This document shows, piece after piece, positions 8,681 to 16,218 of a DNA stretch of 64,000 nucleotides. Each line of letters starts with the position of its first letter. Position 1 is the first letter of the stretch. Made by a program: the position numbers and the translations under genes. Origin of the DNA: Butyrivibrio proteoclasticus B316 (lineage in GTDB: Bacteria; Bacillota; Clostridia; Lachnospirales; Lachnospiraceae); contig NC_014387.1 in NCBI RefSeq assembly GCF_000145035.1, positions 1,602,001 through 1,666,000 on the forward strand, read 5' to 3'. A model generated the notes under the pieces. That model was not told the DNA's origin. It saw only the letters and a program-made list of their open reading frames with translations, and ran no database searches.

Positions 8681-8730
8681 GTTGCATAAATGCAACCGCG
8701 CTCGGCGCGAGCATGTTGCAAGCAACATGC
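8681..8730 (+). repeat. Cluster of three short perfect palindromes ahead of rnr
   Basis: GTTGCAT-AA-ATGCAAC (8681-8696), GCTCG-GCG-CGAGC (8700-8712) and GCATGTTGC-AA-GCAACATGC (8711-8730) follow each other almost without gaps. CTCGCGC (8663-8669) can also pair with GCGCGAG (8705-8711), so alternative folds exist. The stretch 8641-8730 is much richer in GC than its surroundings. Confidence 0.75.
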
Positions 8731-8777
8731 TTTCTTGTTGCAGAGCCGCTGATATTAATTTGAGTATGTGAGGTTTT

Positions 8778-11192
8778 ATGAGTAAAGGTAAGAGTCTCAA
8801 GAGAATGAATGCAAGTTTTCTTGGTAAAAAAAATAAGAACGAAATGGTGGTTGGTACATTTATTGCCAACGCAAGAGGCTTTGGCTTTGTTGAAGTAGAG
8901 GGAAGGGATGAAGATATTTTTATCCCTGAAGAATACGTTCACGGAGCTTTTCATTCTGATACAGTAGAGGTCGAGCTTTTGCCGGAATCAAGCGGTAAGA
9001 GACAGGAAGGTCGTGTCAGGAACATTCTTGTAAGGGGCATGGACGAAGTCGTAGGTACTTACCAGGGCGAGAAAAATTTTGGATTTGTAATACCTGATAA
9101 TGGCAGAATCCAGAGTGATATTTTTATTCCTATAGAACACCATGGCAAGGCTGTTACCGGAGATAAGGTAGTAGTCAAGCTTACAGACTATGGCAACGCC
9201 CTTGAACATAAGAAGCCTGAGGGTAAAATTAAAGAGGTTATTGGAAACATAAACGATCCCGGAGTAGATATTATGTCTATTGTTAAGGGATATGATATTC
9301 CAAGTGAATTTCCCGAAAGAGTAATAAACCAGGCTAACAGATGCCCTGATCAGATAAGTGAAGCTGACATGATGGGTAGAACCGATCTTAGAAATGTTCA
9401 GATGGTCACAATTGATGGCGAAGATGCCAAGGACCTTGATGATGCGGTAAGTCTTACTATTGATGAGAAGGGGTTATACCATCTTGGCGTTCACATTGCA
9501 GATGTTACAAATTATGTGCAGGAGAATTCAGCGCTTGACAGGGAAGCGCTGAAAAGAGGAACCAGTGTGTACCTTGTGGACAGAGTTATTCCCATGCTTC
9601 CACACAGACTTTCAAATGGTATCTGTTCTCTTAATCATGGGGAAGACCGACTTGCCCTTAGCTGCCTTATGACTATAGATAAGAGCGGCGTTGTTATAGA
9701 CCATGATATTGTAGAATCTGTTATTAATGTTGATGAGAGAATGTCTTATACATCAGTTGCCAAGATTCTCGAGGATGAGGATGCGGAGGAAATTGAGAAG
9801 TACAGCGAACTTGTTCCGATGTTCAGGCAAATGGCGGATTTGTCAGCTCTTTTACGTAAAAAGAGAGAAGACAAGGGTGCTATAGATTTTGATTTTCCGG
9901 AGACTAAGATTGTTCTTGATGAAGCAGGCAATCCTGTAGATATACTTCCGCGTCAGAGGAATACTGCTACTAAGCTTATTGAGGACTTTATGCTGGCTGC
10001 AAATGAGACTGTTGCGGAGCATTTCTATTATCTGCAGAGTCCATTCGTATATCGTATACATGAACAGCCTGATCCTGAGAAGATCAGTACTTTATCTGCT
10101 TTTGTATCTAACTTTGGCCACCATATCAGAATGAGAAAAGATGTTGGTGTTAAGCCTAAAGAGCTGCAAAAGCTCCTCAAACAGATAGAAGGCAGTAAGG
10201 AAGAAGCGGTTATTTGCAGAATGACTCTTCGTAGCATGATGCAGGCTAAATACAGCACTGAGTGCACAGGGCACTTTGGACTTGCATTTGACTATTATTG
10301 CCATTTTACTTCTCCAATCAGAAGATATCCTGATCTTCAGATCCACAGGATCATAAAGGATCATTTGAGGGGGAGAATTAACGCAGATAAGATTGCTCAT
10401 TATGAAGAGATTCTTGATGAAGTTGCCAAACATTCTTCTGAAACTGAGAGACGTGCAGAGGAAGCAGAAAGAGAAACAGACAAGCTCAAGAAGGCTCAAT
10501 ATATGGAACAGCATATTGGTGAGACATTTGAAGGAATTGTTTCCGGTGTTACAGCCTGGGGAATGTTTGTTGAGCTTGATAATTCCTGTGAAGGTATGAT
10601 CAGAGCTGCTTCTATGAATGATGACTTCTATGTTTACGACGAAGATCATATGAAGCTTGTTGGAGAGAGAACTCATAAAGAGTATGCCCTTGGACAGAAA
10701 GTCATGATCAAGGTTCTTGGTGCTGACAGAATAACCAGGACAATAGATTTCAGGATCGTAAGCGAAAATGATAGTGACGATGATGAATTTGGCTATAACC
10801 CAGATGACTTTGTTGTTTTTTCTGATGCTAGAAAAGTTGCTGAAAGCAGGGCAAATAAGGTAAGGAAACTTATCGAAAGGTCGCAGACTGTTGAAGACGA
10901 TACTCAGGCAAAGGGGCGTATTATTGAGTATGAAGGTCGGATGATTGATCTTAATGACTATGAGCCTGATTCCAGAACCGGGGAACTTAAGCCCAAGCAT
11001 AAGGATAAGGACAAGAAATATGGCAAGGGATCCAGAAAGAGCAGCAAGTCCAAAGAAGCCAAGAATTCATCCCGGAAAGATAAGGATAAAACTGATTCGG
11101 GACGCAAGGTTTATAAGGTTCATAAATACAAGAAGTCTGCAACCAGTAAGGCTGCAAGAAGCGCACAGGGCAAAGGCAGAAAACACAAATAA
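8778..11192 (+). CDS. rnr: Ribonuclease R
   Basis: 804 codons from ATG 8778 with TGAGG upstream. Order of domains: N-terminal cold-shock-type OB folds (residues about 20-170), the RNB exonuclease core starting at DGEDAKDLDDAVSL (about 212-225, whose aspartates bind magnesium), an S1 domain near 580-660 (GETFEGIVSGVTAWGMFVEL), and a long Lys/Ser-rich tail (about 740-804). RNase R degrades structured RNA from the 3' end and, with SmpB and tmRNA, removes mRNAs that lack a stop codon; smpB and ssrA lie next. The basic tail is the part used by some RNase R proteins to contact ribosome-bound tmRNA-SmpB. Confidence 0.96.
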   Translation: MSKGKSLKRMNASFLGKKNKNEMVVGTFIANARGFGFVEVEGRDEDIFIPEEYVHGAFHSDTVEVELLPESSGKRQEGRVRNILVRGMDEVVGTYQGEKNFGFVIPDNGRIQSDIFIPIEHHGKAVTGDKVVVKLTDYGNALEHKKPEGKIKEVIGNINDPGVDIMSIVKGYDIPSEFPERVINQANRCPDQISEADMMGRTDLRNVQMVTIDGEDAKDLDDAVSLTIDEKGLYHLGVHIADVTNYVQENSALDREALKRGTSVYLVDRVIPMLPHRLSNGICSLNHGEDRLALSCLMTIDKSGVVIDHDIVESVINVDERMSYTSVAKILEDEDAEEIEKYSELVPMFRQMADLSALLRKKREDKGAIDFDFPETKIVLDEAGNPVDILPRQRNTATKLIEDFMLAANETVAEHFYYLQSPFVYRIHEQPDPEKISTLSAFVSNFGHHIRMRKDVGVKPKELQKLLKQIEGSKEEAVICRMTLRSMMQAKYSTECTGHFGLAFDYYCHFTSPIRRYPDLQIHRIIKDHLRGRINADKIAHYEEILDEVAKHSSETERRAEEAERETDKLKKAQYMEQHIGETFEGIVSGVTAWGMFVELDNSCEGMIRAASMNDDFYVYDEDHMKLVGERTHKEYALGQKVMIKVLGADRITRTIDFRIVSENDSDDDEFGYNPDDFVVFSDARKVAESRANKVRKLIERSQTVEDDTQAKGRIIEYEGRMIDLNDYEPDSRTGELKPKHKDKDKKYGKGSRKSSKSKEAKNSSRKDKDKTDSGRKVYKVHKYKKSATSKAARSAQGKGRKHK

Positions 11193-11252
11193 GTTTCAGG
11201 TTAACTGCAGCTTTAGTTTTTTAATCTTGATAAATAAAAAGTAAGGATTGGA

Positions 11253-11732
11253 TTGCATATTATTATGGCAGAAGATAAGGCTAGGAAATTAGTAGCAAAT
11301 AATAAAAAGGCGTACCATGATTATTTCATTGAAGAGAAGTACGAAGCCGGTATTGAGCTTTTTGGTACGGAGGTTAAGTCCATCAGACAGGGCAAATGCA
11401 GTATCAAGGAGGCGTGGATCAGCATTGATAAAGGCGAAGCTTTTATAATGGGAATGAATGTAAGCCCATATGAAAAAGGTAATATTTTCAATAAGGATCC
11501 TTTAAGGGTTAAGAAGCTTCTTTTGCATAAGGCTGAGATCAGAAAACTTGATCAGCAGAAGATGGTACAGGGATATACGCTTGTGCCTCTTGAAGTATAC
11601 TTCAAAAATGGAAAAGTGAAGGTTGAAGTTGGCCTTGCTAAAGGTAAAAAGCTCTATGATAAGAGAGCAGACATGGCCAAGAAGGATCAGCAGAGAGAAG
11701 CACTTAGAGATTATAAAGTAAGTTTAAGATAA
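11253..11732 (+). CDS. smpB: SsrA-binding protein SmpB
   Basis: 155-159 codons. AAGGA at 11243-11247 sits five bases before TTG 11253, which favours that start (sequence MHIIMAEDK); ATG 11265 is the other choice but its spacing to the site is too long. Family motifs are [38 protein letters not shown] and the C-terminal [11 protein letters not shown]...KDQQRE, the tail that enters the mRNA channel of a stalled ribosome. SmpB binds the tRNA-like part of tmRNA. Its partner RNA is encoded at 14.06 kb and RNase R immediately upstream. Confidence 0.96.
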   Translation: MHIIMAEDKARKLVANNKKAYHDYFIEEKYEAGIELFGTEVKSIRQGKCSIKEAWISIDKGEAFIMGMNVSPYEKGNIFNKDPLRVKKLLLHKAEIRKLDQQKMVQGYTLVPLEVYFKNGKVKVEVGLAKGKKLYDKRADMAKKDQQREALRDYKVSLR

Positions 11733-11770
11733 ATTAAATTATTATTAAAGATTACCATAAAATAGCAAAT

Positions 11771-11850
11771 TAGCCATGATAAGCGGTACAATATAAAACG
11801 TAGAAATTGTTGTTAATACGATAATTATGCGTGGAGGCTTATCATGGCTA
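11771..11850 (+). repeat. 13-bp inverted repeat spanning the start codon of the chemotaxis receptor gene
   Basis: TAGCCATGATAAG (11771-11783) is the exact reverse complement of CTTATCATGGCTA (11838-11850); the right arm covers the end of the Shine-Dalgarno region and the ATG at 11844. TACAAT at 11787-11792, just inside the left arm, could be a -10 element. The pair could be an operator or, in a transcript reading through from smpB, could hide the start codon. Confidence 0.6.
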
Positions 11851-13868
11851 AAAAAATGAACAATGATAACGGACAAAATGGTGCACAGATTGGCTTTATG
11901 GATAGTATCAAGACGAAACTGATTTGTGTAATGCTTCTTGTTGTTATTATTCCTTTGGTTGTAGCAGTAATAGTCAGCTACAATACTTCTACTAGTAAAG
12001 CTCTTGAGGATGCTCAGACGGCACAGGAATGGCAAGCCAAATATATAGAGGCTGCCTTTGATGAGACTATTGTAGTTAATATGAATATGATCAAGAGCAT
12101 TGCATCTAATCCTACTGTGATCCAATATGCTGTAGGAGGAGCAGGTATTCCATATGATGCAGTTCAGTCTACTCTTTATGAATATGATCAGGTTTTAAAT
12201 GATGGTCAGAACACTTCCGTCACAGATGAAACGGGAATGCAGATAGCAAGAGGAACCGGTGACTTTGTAAATGTTGCTGAAAGAGAGTATTTCCAGGAAG
12301 CTATTAAAGGAAATGAGTATATTTCCAATATCATAGTCAGCAAAACTACCGGTGACAGAATGATCACTTTTGCTGCACCTATTAAATTCAATGATAAAAT
12401 AATTGGTATCGTTCATAGAAACTATAATCTTTCCCATCTGCACGAACTATTGGCAGCACAGGCGGAGAACGCTTTTGTTGTTGATAGAACAGGCATGGTT
12501 GCGGCTCATTCACAGTATGAAATCGCTGAAGGAGTTCATGATGAAGTAGATGTATCTACTTCAGAATTTTATACATCAGGCCTTGCATCAGGCTATTATA
12601 AAAACAAATCCAAATTTGGTACAAATTATAATGCATATGTTAAAGAGCCAAAATCAGGCTTTGTGGTTGTTGTAGCTCAGAATGCTGATTTAATAATGTC
12701 TGCAGCTAGAAAATCTGCTACTATCGTTATTATTATTGGTGTTATCTTAACTGTAGTAGCTGCTGCTATATCCTTCATAATGGCAAGAAGCTTTACTGAA
12801 CCAATTAAGGCTCTTAATGAGTCGTTTGCAGCACTTTCTGATGGTAGATTCAAGAGGATCGATGGCTTTGATGTTCGTAAGGATGAGTTTGGTGCTATTT
12901 CAAAGGCTACAAATTCAGTTATAGATACCTTGAATGGCATAGTATCAAACATTAAAGAATCTGCAAGAGGTGTTGGTAGTTCTTCTGAAGAACTATCAGA
13001 TATGGCAAATCAGATATCACAGACAGCAGAAGATGTTTCAAATGCAGTTCAGGAAATAGCATCAGGTGCTACTCAGCAGGCTGATGAAATTCAGAGTGCA
13101 TCTGAGAATGTTGGAAGAATTGGCGATGCAGTTGCTAACGTTCAGAATTCTTCCGATGATCTTTCCAATATAGCTCAAAAGATGAAGGAAGCATCAGAAA
13201 TTTCAAGTAATTCACTTACATCACTGCAGGATTCTTCAGCTGAGATGACAGCCAAGATTGAAGATATTTCAAGGACAATCGGAGCAACTCAGGATGCTGT
13301 TAATAATATTAGTGAGAAGGTAGAGGGTATTACATCTATCGCAACCCAGACAAATCTATTGTCTCTTAATGCTTCCATTGAGGCTGCAAGAGCAGGAGAA
13401 GCCGGTAAAGGATTTGCAGTTGTTGCAGAAGAAATCGGTAAGCTTGCAGAAGATTCTAAGGCGATGGCAGATGACATCAAGAAAGAGATGGAGTCACTTC
13501 TTGAACAGAGTAAAGCAGCAGTCCAGGCTGCTGAAGATGTTAAACAGGGTAATAACGATCAGCAGATTGCTCTTGGAGAAACGCTTGATGCAGTTAATGG
13601 AATGCTCTCAGACATCGGTAGTACCGTAGAAGGTGTTCAGCTTATTTCTGAAGGCGCTGAGACTTGCGATAATTCCAAGAATGCTGTTGTTGATACTATG
13701 AGTGCTCTTTCTGCAATTTCTGAAGAAAATGCAGCATCATCAGAAGAAACAGGAGCATCAATGGAAGAGCTTTCCGCTACAGTTACTACTTTGGCAGGAG
13801 CTGCTAATTCTCTTAAAGATATTGCTGAACAGCTCAACGAAGAGATGAAGTTCTTTAAGGACATTTAA
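11844..13868 (+). CDS. Methyl-accepting chemotaxis protein with extracellular Cache domain
   Basis: 674 codons from ATG 11844 with GGAGG at 11833-11837. Membrane helix 1 is at residues 26-46, an extracellular double-Cache-like sensor follows (with [24 protein letters not shown], residues about 128-151), helix 2 lies at about 289-312, then HAMP and a long coiled-coil signalling domain. Its tip, [20 protein letters not shown], and the following [17 protein letters not shown] (about 498-535) bind CheA and CheW. The cell is thus likely motile or uses chemotaxis-like signalling. The ligand is unknown; Cache sensors often bind amino acids or organic acids. It separates smpB from ssrA and ends at a strong terminator. 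Confidence 0.95.
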   Translation: MAKKMNNDNGQNGAQIGFMDSIKTKLICVMLLVVIIPLVVAVIVSYNTSTSKALEDAQTAQEWQAKYIEAAFDETIVVNMNMIKSIASNPTVIQYAVGGAGIPYDAVQSTLYEYDQVLNDGQNTSVTDETGMQIARGTGDFVNVAEREYFQEAIKGNEYISNIIVSKTTGDRMITFAAPIKFNDKIIGIVHRNYNLSHLHELLAAQAENAFVVDRTGMVAAHSQYEIAEGVHDEVDVSTSEFYTSGLASGYYKNKSKFGTNYNAYVKEPKSGFVVVVAQNADLIMSAARKSATIVIIIGVILTVVAAAISFIMARSFTEPIKALNESFAALSDGRFKRIDGFDVRKDEFGAISKATNSVIDTLNGIVSNIKESARGVGSSSEELSDMANQISQTAEDVSNAVQEIASGATQQADEIQSASENVGRIGDAVANVQNSSDDLSNIAQKMKEASEISSNSLTSLQDSSAEMTAKIEDISRTIGATQDAVNNISEKVEGITSIATQTNLLSLNASIEAARAGEAGKGFAVVAEEIGKLAEDSKAMADDIKKEMESLLEQSKAAVQAAEDVKQGNNDQQIALGETLDAVNGMLSDIGSTVEGVQLISEGAETCDNSKNAVVDTMSALSAISEENAASSEETGASMEELSATVTTLAGAANSLKDIAEQLNEEMKFFKDI

Positions 13869-13926
13869 TATACTTTTTTAGTCAAATATTTGATTTTGAA
13901 AAGAGCTTGAATATGAACTAGAGTTG

Positions 13927-13962
13927 GCCGCCTCTTTTGTGATGTGAAAGAGGCGGCTTTTT
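13927..13962 (+). terminator. Strong terminator after the chemotaxis receptor gene
   Basis: GCCGCCTCTTT (13927-13937) and AAAGAGGCGGC (13947-13957) form a perfect 11-bp stem followed by TTTTT. Confidence 0.92.
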
Positions 13963-13996
13963 ACGCCTTTTTAGAGAAAAATAAACCGGCAGGTTA

Positions 13997-14025
13997 TTGT
14001 TTTTTGCCTATTCTTACGATATACT
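13997..14025 (+). promoter_or_regulatory. Promoter for ssrA
   Basis: TTGTTT (13997-14002) and TATACT (14020-14025) with 17-nt spacing lie about 37 nt before the mature 5' end of tmRNA, leaving a short leader for RNase P to remove. Confidence 0.65.
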
Positions 14026-14061
14026 AATTGAGCAGTTTGAAATTGCATAACAATTTAATAA

Positions 14062-14414
14062 GGGTTAGTAAAGGTTTCGACAGGGATTTTGAAGCTGGAG
14101 AAGCTATCCGCAGGATGGTGCGTTAAACCTCAAATTAAAATTAAACGCTAACGATAATTTAGCACTCGCTGCCTAAGTGCAGCCCGTCAGCCTGAATGCA
14201 CCTACACATTCAGTAACTGGCGTCAAACTTTGTAGGAAACGACATAGCTTAAGCTTTGCGGTTATGGTCGTATTATGAAGCTACCGATTAGTCTTGGTTG
14301 TCAATTTCCAGGGCTATGAGGGAACAGGGATGCAGAATCCCAGAATAACTGACTATGATAGTAGAAGGACAGGGGATGAATTTTTGGACGCGGGTTCGAC
14401 TCCCGCCTAATCCA
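14062..14414 (+). ncRNA. ssrA: Transfer-messenger RNA (tmRNA)
   Basis: One-piece tmRNA of about 353 nt. The acceptor stem pairs GGGTTAG (14062-14068) with CTAATCC (14407-14413) and includes the G3-U70 pair that marks it for alanyl-tRNA synthetase; the 3' A of CCA is at 14414. The T arm GGACGCGGGTTCGACTCCCGCC and the 5' GGTTTCGAC box are typical (longer runs not quoted). The tag reading frame starts at GCT 14147 and gives ANDNLALAA, ending at TAA 14174-14176, close to the E. coli tag and ending in the protease-targeting LAA. It rescues ribosomes stalled on broken mRNA, together with SmpB and RNase R encoded just upstream. Confidence 0.97.
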
Positions 14415-14418
14415 TTTT

Positions 14419-14448
14419 AAACTCCGCATGAATATGCGGAGTTTTTTC
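14419..14448 (+). terminator. Terminator of ssrA
   Basis: AAACTCCGCAT (14419-14429) and ATGCGGAGTTT (14434-14444) form a perfect stem with a four-base loop and a TTTTTT tail, five bases after the tmRNA 3' end. Confidence 0.92.
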
Positions 14449-14587
14449 TATAAAAATATCTTAGAAACACCGATATTACAAAAATGAGTTGCTACATAGA
14501 TTTTTACACTTGCATCATGTACAAATAGGATATAAACTTGAATAAGATTTGATTTATTAGATTAAAGCGAGAAAGTGCAGGGCAAAT

Positions 14588-15388
14588 ATGAGTGTCAGCA
14601 AGAAGAGAATTGTAGTTAAAGTCGGAACATCAACAATTACCAATGAATCCGGAAATATTGATATCAGAGCGATAGACCATCTGTGCAGAGCAATTTCAGG
14701 CGTTGAGAATCTTGGATATGACCTTGTGCTTGTATCCTCCGGAGCTATTGCGGTTGGAGCCAACAAGATGAGACTTCAGCAAAAACCTCAGGAAATTAAG
14801 CTCAAACAGGCTGCTGCTGCAGTTGGACAGACAGAACTTATGCATTTATATGATAAGCTCTTTGGCGAGTACAACAGAATGGTAGGCCAGATACTGCTTG
14901 ATAATGAGGATATTGCTGATCCTGTGAGAAGTAAGAACCTCAGGAACACATTTGATGCTCTTTTGGAAAACCATATTATTCCTATCGTCAATGAGAATGA
15001 CTCAGTAAGCCATGCTGAGATTGAATCTGAAAAAAAGCTCTTTTCCGATAACGACATGTTATCAGCTCTTGTGGCAGTATTTTGCAATGCCAGTAAGCTC
15101 ATTATTTTTTCTGATATAGAGGGATTGTATGACGGAAATCCTCAGACTGATCCAAGTGCCAAGCTTATCAGCAGAGTAGAGGAAATAACTGATGAGCTTA
15201 AATCGGTTGCGTCTGGATCGGGTTCTAACAGAGGAACCGGAGGTATGATCACCAAGCTTGAAGCGGCTGAACTTGCAACTTCTCATGGAATTGATGTTCT
15301 TATCACTAATGGCAAGAATCCTGAGCGCCTTTACGATATTATTGATAAAAAGAAGGTTGGAACGCTGTTTGTTGCCAGGGAAGTGTAA
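14588..15388 (+). CDS. proB: Glutamate 5-kinase
   Basis: 266 codons, which is the short form: the amino-acid kinase domain only, without the C-terminal PUA domain of the E. coli enzyme. It phosphorylates the side-chain carboxylate of glutamate, the first step of proline synthesis. Motifs: KVGTSTIT at the N-terminus (ATP/phosphate binding), LVSSGAIAVGANKM, VNENDSVSH and FSDNDMLSALVA (substrate and proline sensing), and GSGSNRGTGGMITKLEAA. The 139 bp between the ssrA terminator and ATG 14588 show no clear promoter. The next pathway gene, proA, is not adjacent but 30 kb away at 45.0 kb. A terminator follows. Confidence 0.95.
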   Translation: MSVSKKRIVVKVGTSTITNESGNIDIRAIDHLCRAISGVENLGYDLVLVSSGAIAVGANKMRLQQKPQEIKLKQAAAAVGQTELMHLYDKLFGEYNRMVGQILLDNEDIADPVRSKNLRNTFDALLENHIIPIVNENDSVSHAEIESEKKLFSDNDMLSALVAVFCNASKLIIFSDIEGLYDGNPQTDPSAKLISRVEEITDELKSVASGSGSNRGTGGMITKLEAAELATSHGIDVLITNGKNPERLYDIIDKKKVGTLFVAREV

Positions 15389-15396
15389 AAATATAA

Positions 15397-15445
15397 AAGA
15401 AACATATAACTCTTTATAATTCTTGGAGTCATATGTTTCTTTTTG
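15397..15445. terminator. Bidirectional terminator between proB and the convergent unknown gene
   Basis: AAGAAACATATAACTC (15397-15412) pairs with GAGTCATATGTTTCTT (15426-15441) with one mismatch. T-rich sequence follows on the plus side, and AAAAATATAAAAG before the stem gives a T tract on the minus side. Confidence 0.75.
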
Positions 15446-15531
15446 TTTCTGATAATTTGTTAATGCCGGGCATAAATGCATTTCTTGAATGAAACTAACA
15501 AGAATGTATCAACCAAGCCATATTAAATCAA

Positions 15532-16101
15532 TCAAGGATTCTCATGGAACTTATCATAAATTTCTGAAAGATAAGTCTTAACAATCTGAATGTTAGCCAT
15601 CTTGCGAAGATCAGCATTTCCCATAAGAACTGCTATTTCATCAGCAAGAAGGAGCATGTCATAAATCTTGAGCTTAAACTCTTCTCTGGTGAGCTCATCG
15701 ATATTGATCTCCATAAGTGGAGCACCAAGCTTTAAAGTAACATTCTCATCTGCAATACCTGTGAGCATCAGTCTGGTCTCAGGATCGAATCCTACATAGA
15801 GGATAAGCTTTTCTTTTTCGTGCTTCTTGAGAGTAGTGGGATTCTGATGTGAAAGTTCCATCCACTCGAAAAGGTCAGCCTCATCCGGATTCATAAGGTA
15901 TTTGGTAAGTTCTTCCTTATGTTTCTCAACATACTGCATATATTTGCTAGCATTAGGACCTGTGTATGCAAGTTCAACCTTGACACCGTTATCAGACTTG
16001 ACAAGTCTGCACTTCTCAGCTACTTCCTTGATCTTGAGAGATGATTCTGTATTACCAACTACACTGAAGGTGCCAGTTTCTAATTCCTGTTTGAATTCCA
16101 T
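15532..16101 (-). CDS. Hypothetical protein, unknown family
   Basis: 189 codons on the minus strand, starting at 16101 with AAGGAGATT about 8 nt upstream (complement), so translation is well supported. The protein is acidic, without signal peptide or membrane segment. It seems to have a beta-rich first half (EFKQELETGTFSVVG..., ...KLILYVGFDPETRLMLTGI) and a helical C-terminus (REEFKLKIYDMLLLADEI). I recognise no family. It is the only leftward gene in the first 48 kb, convergent with proB and divergent from ftsK, with which it shares a 117-bp promoter region. On the minus strand TATACT occurs at 16145-16140. Confidence 0.75.
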   Translation of the reverse strand: MEFKQELETGTFSVVGNTESSLKIKEVAEKCRLVKSDNGVKVELAYTGPNASKYMQYVEKHKEELTKYLMNPDEADLFEWMELSHQNPTTLKKHEKEKLILYVGFDPETRLMLTGIADENVTLKLGAPLMEINIDELTREEFKLKIYDMLLLADEIAVLMGNADLRKMANIQIVKTYLSEIYDKFHENP

Positions 16102-16139
16102 TGTAATCTCCTTTTTTGCGAAACCTAAAATCCGTAGTT

Positions 16140-16172
16140 AGTATAGCACAAAGACTCTAAAAATGGTATACT
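16140..16172. promoter_or_regulatory. Divergent promoter region of the unknown gene and ftsK
   Basis: TATACT reads leftwards at 16145-16140 and rightwards at 16167-16172, so two -10 elements lie back to back 21 bp apart. No convincing -35 hexamers are seen for either. Confidence 0.4.
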
Positions 16173-16218
16173 TATTAGAGTTTTGCAATCTTTATAAAAA
16201 AGTTTTGGTGGGAAGAAA

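Noticed and set aside
10092..11000. Minus-strand open frame of about 300 codons inside rnr
   Set aside because: It lies antisense to a clear RNase R gene, has no ribosome binding site, and its protein is an unstructured mix rich in Cys, Ile and Ser typical of antisense frames.
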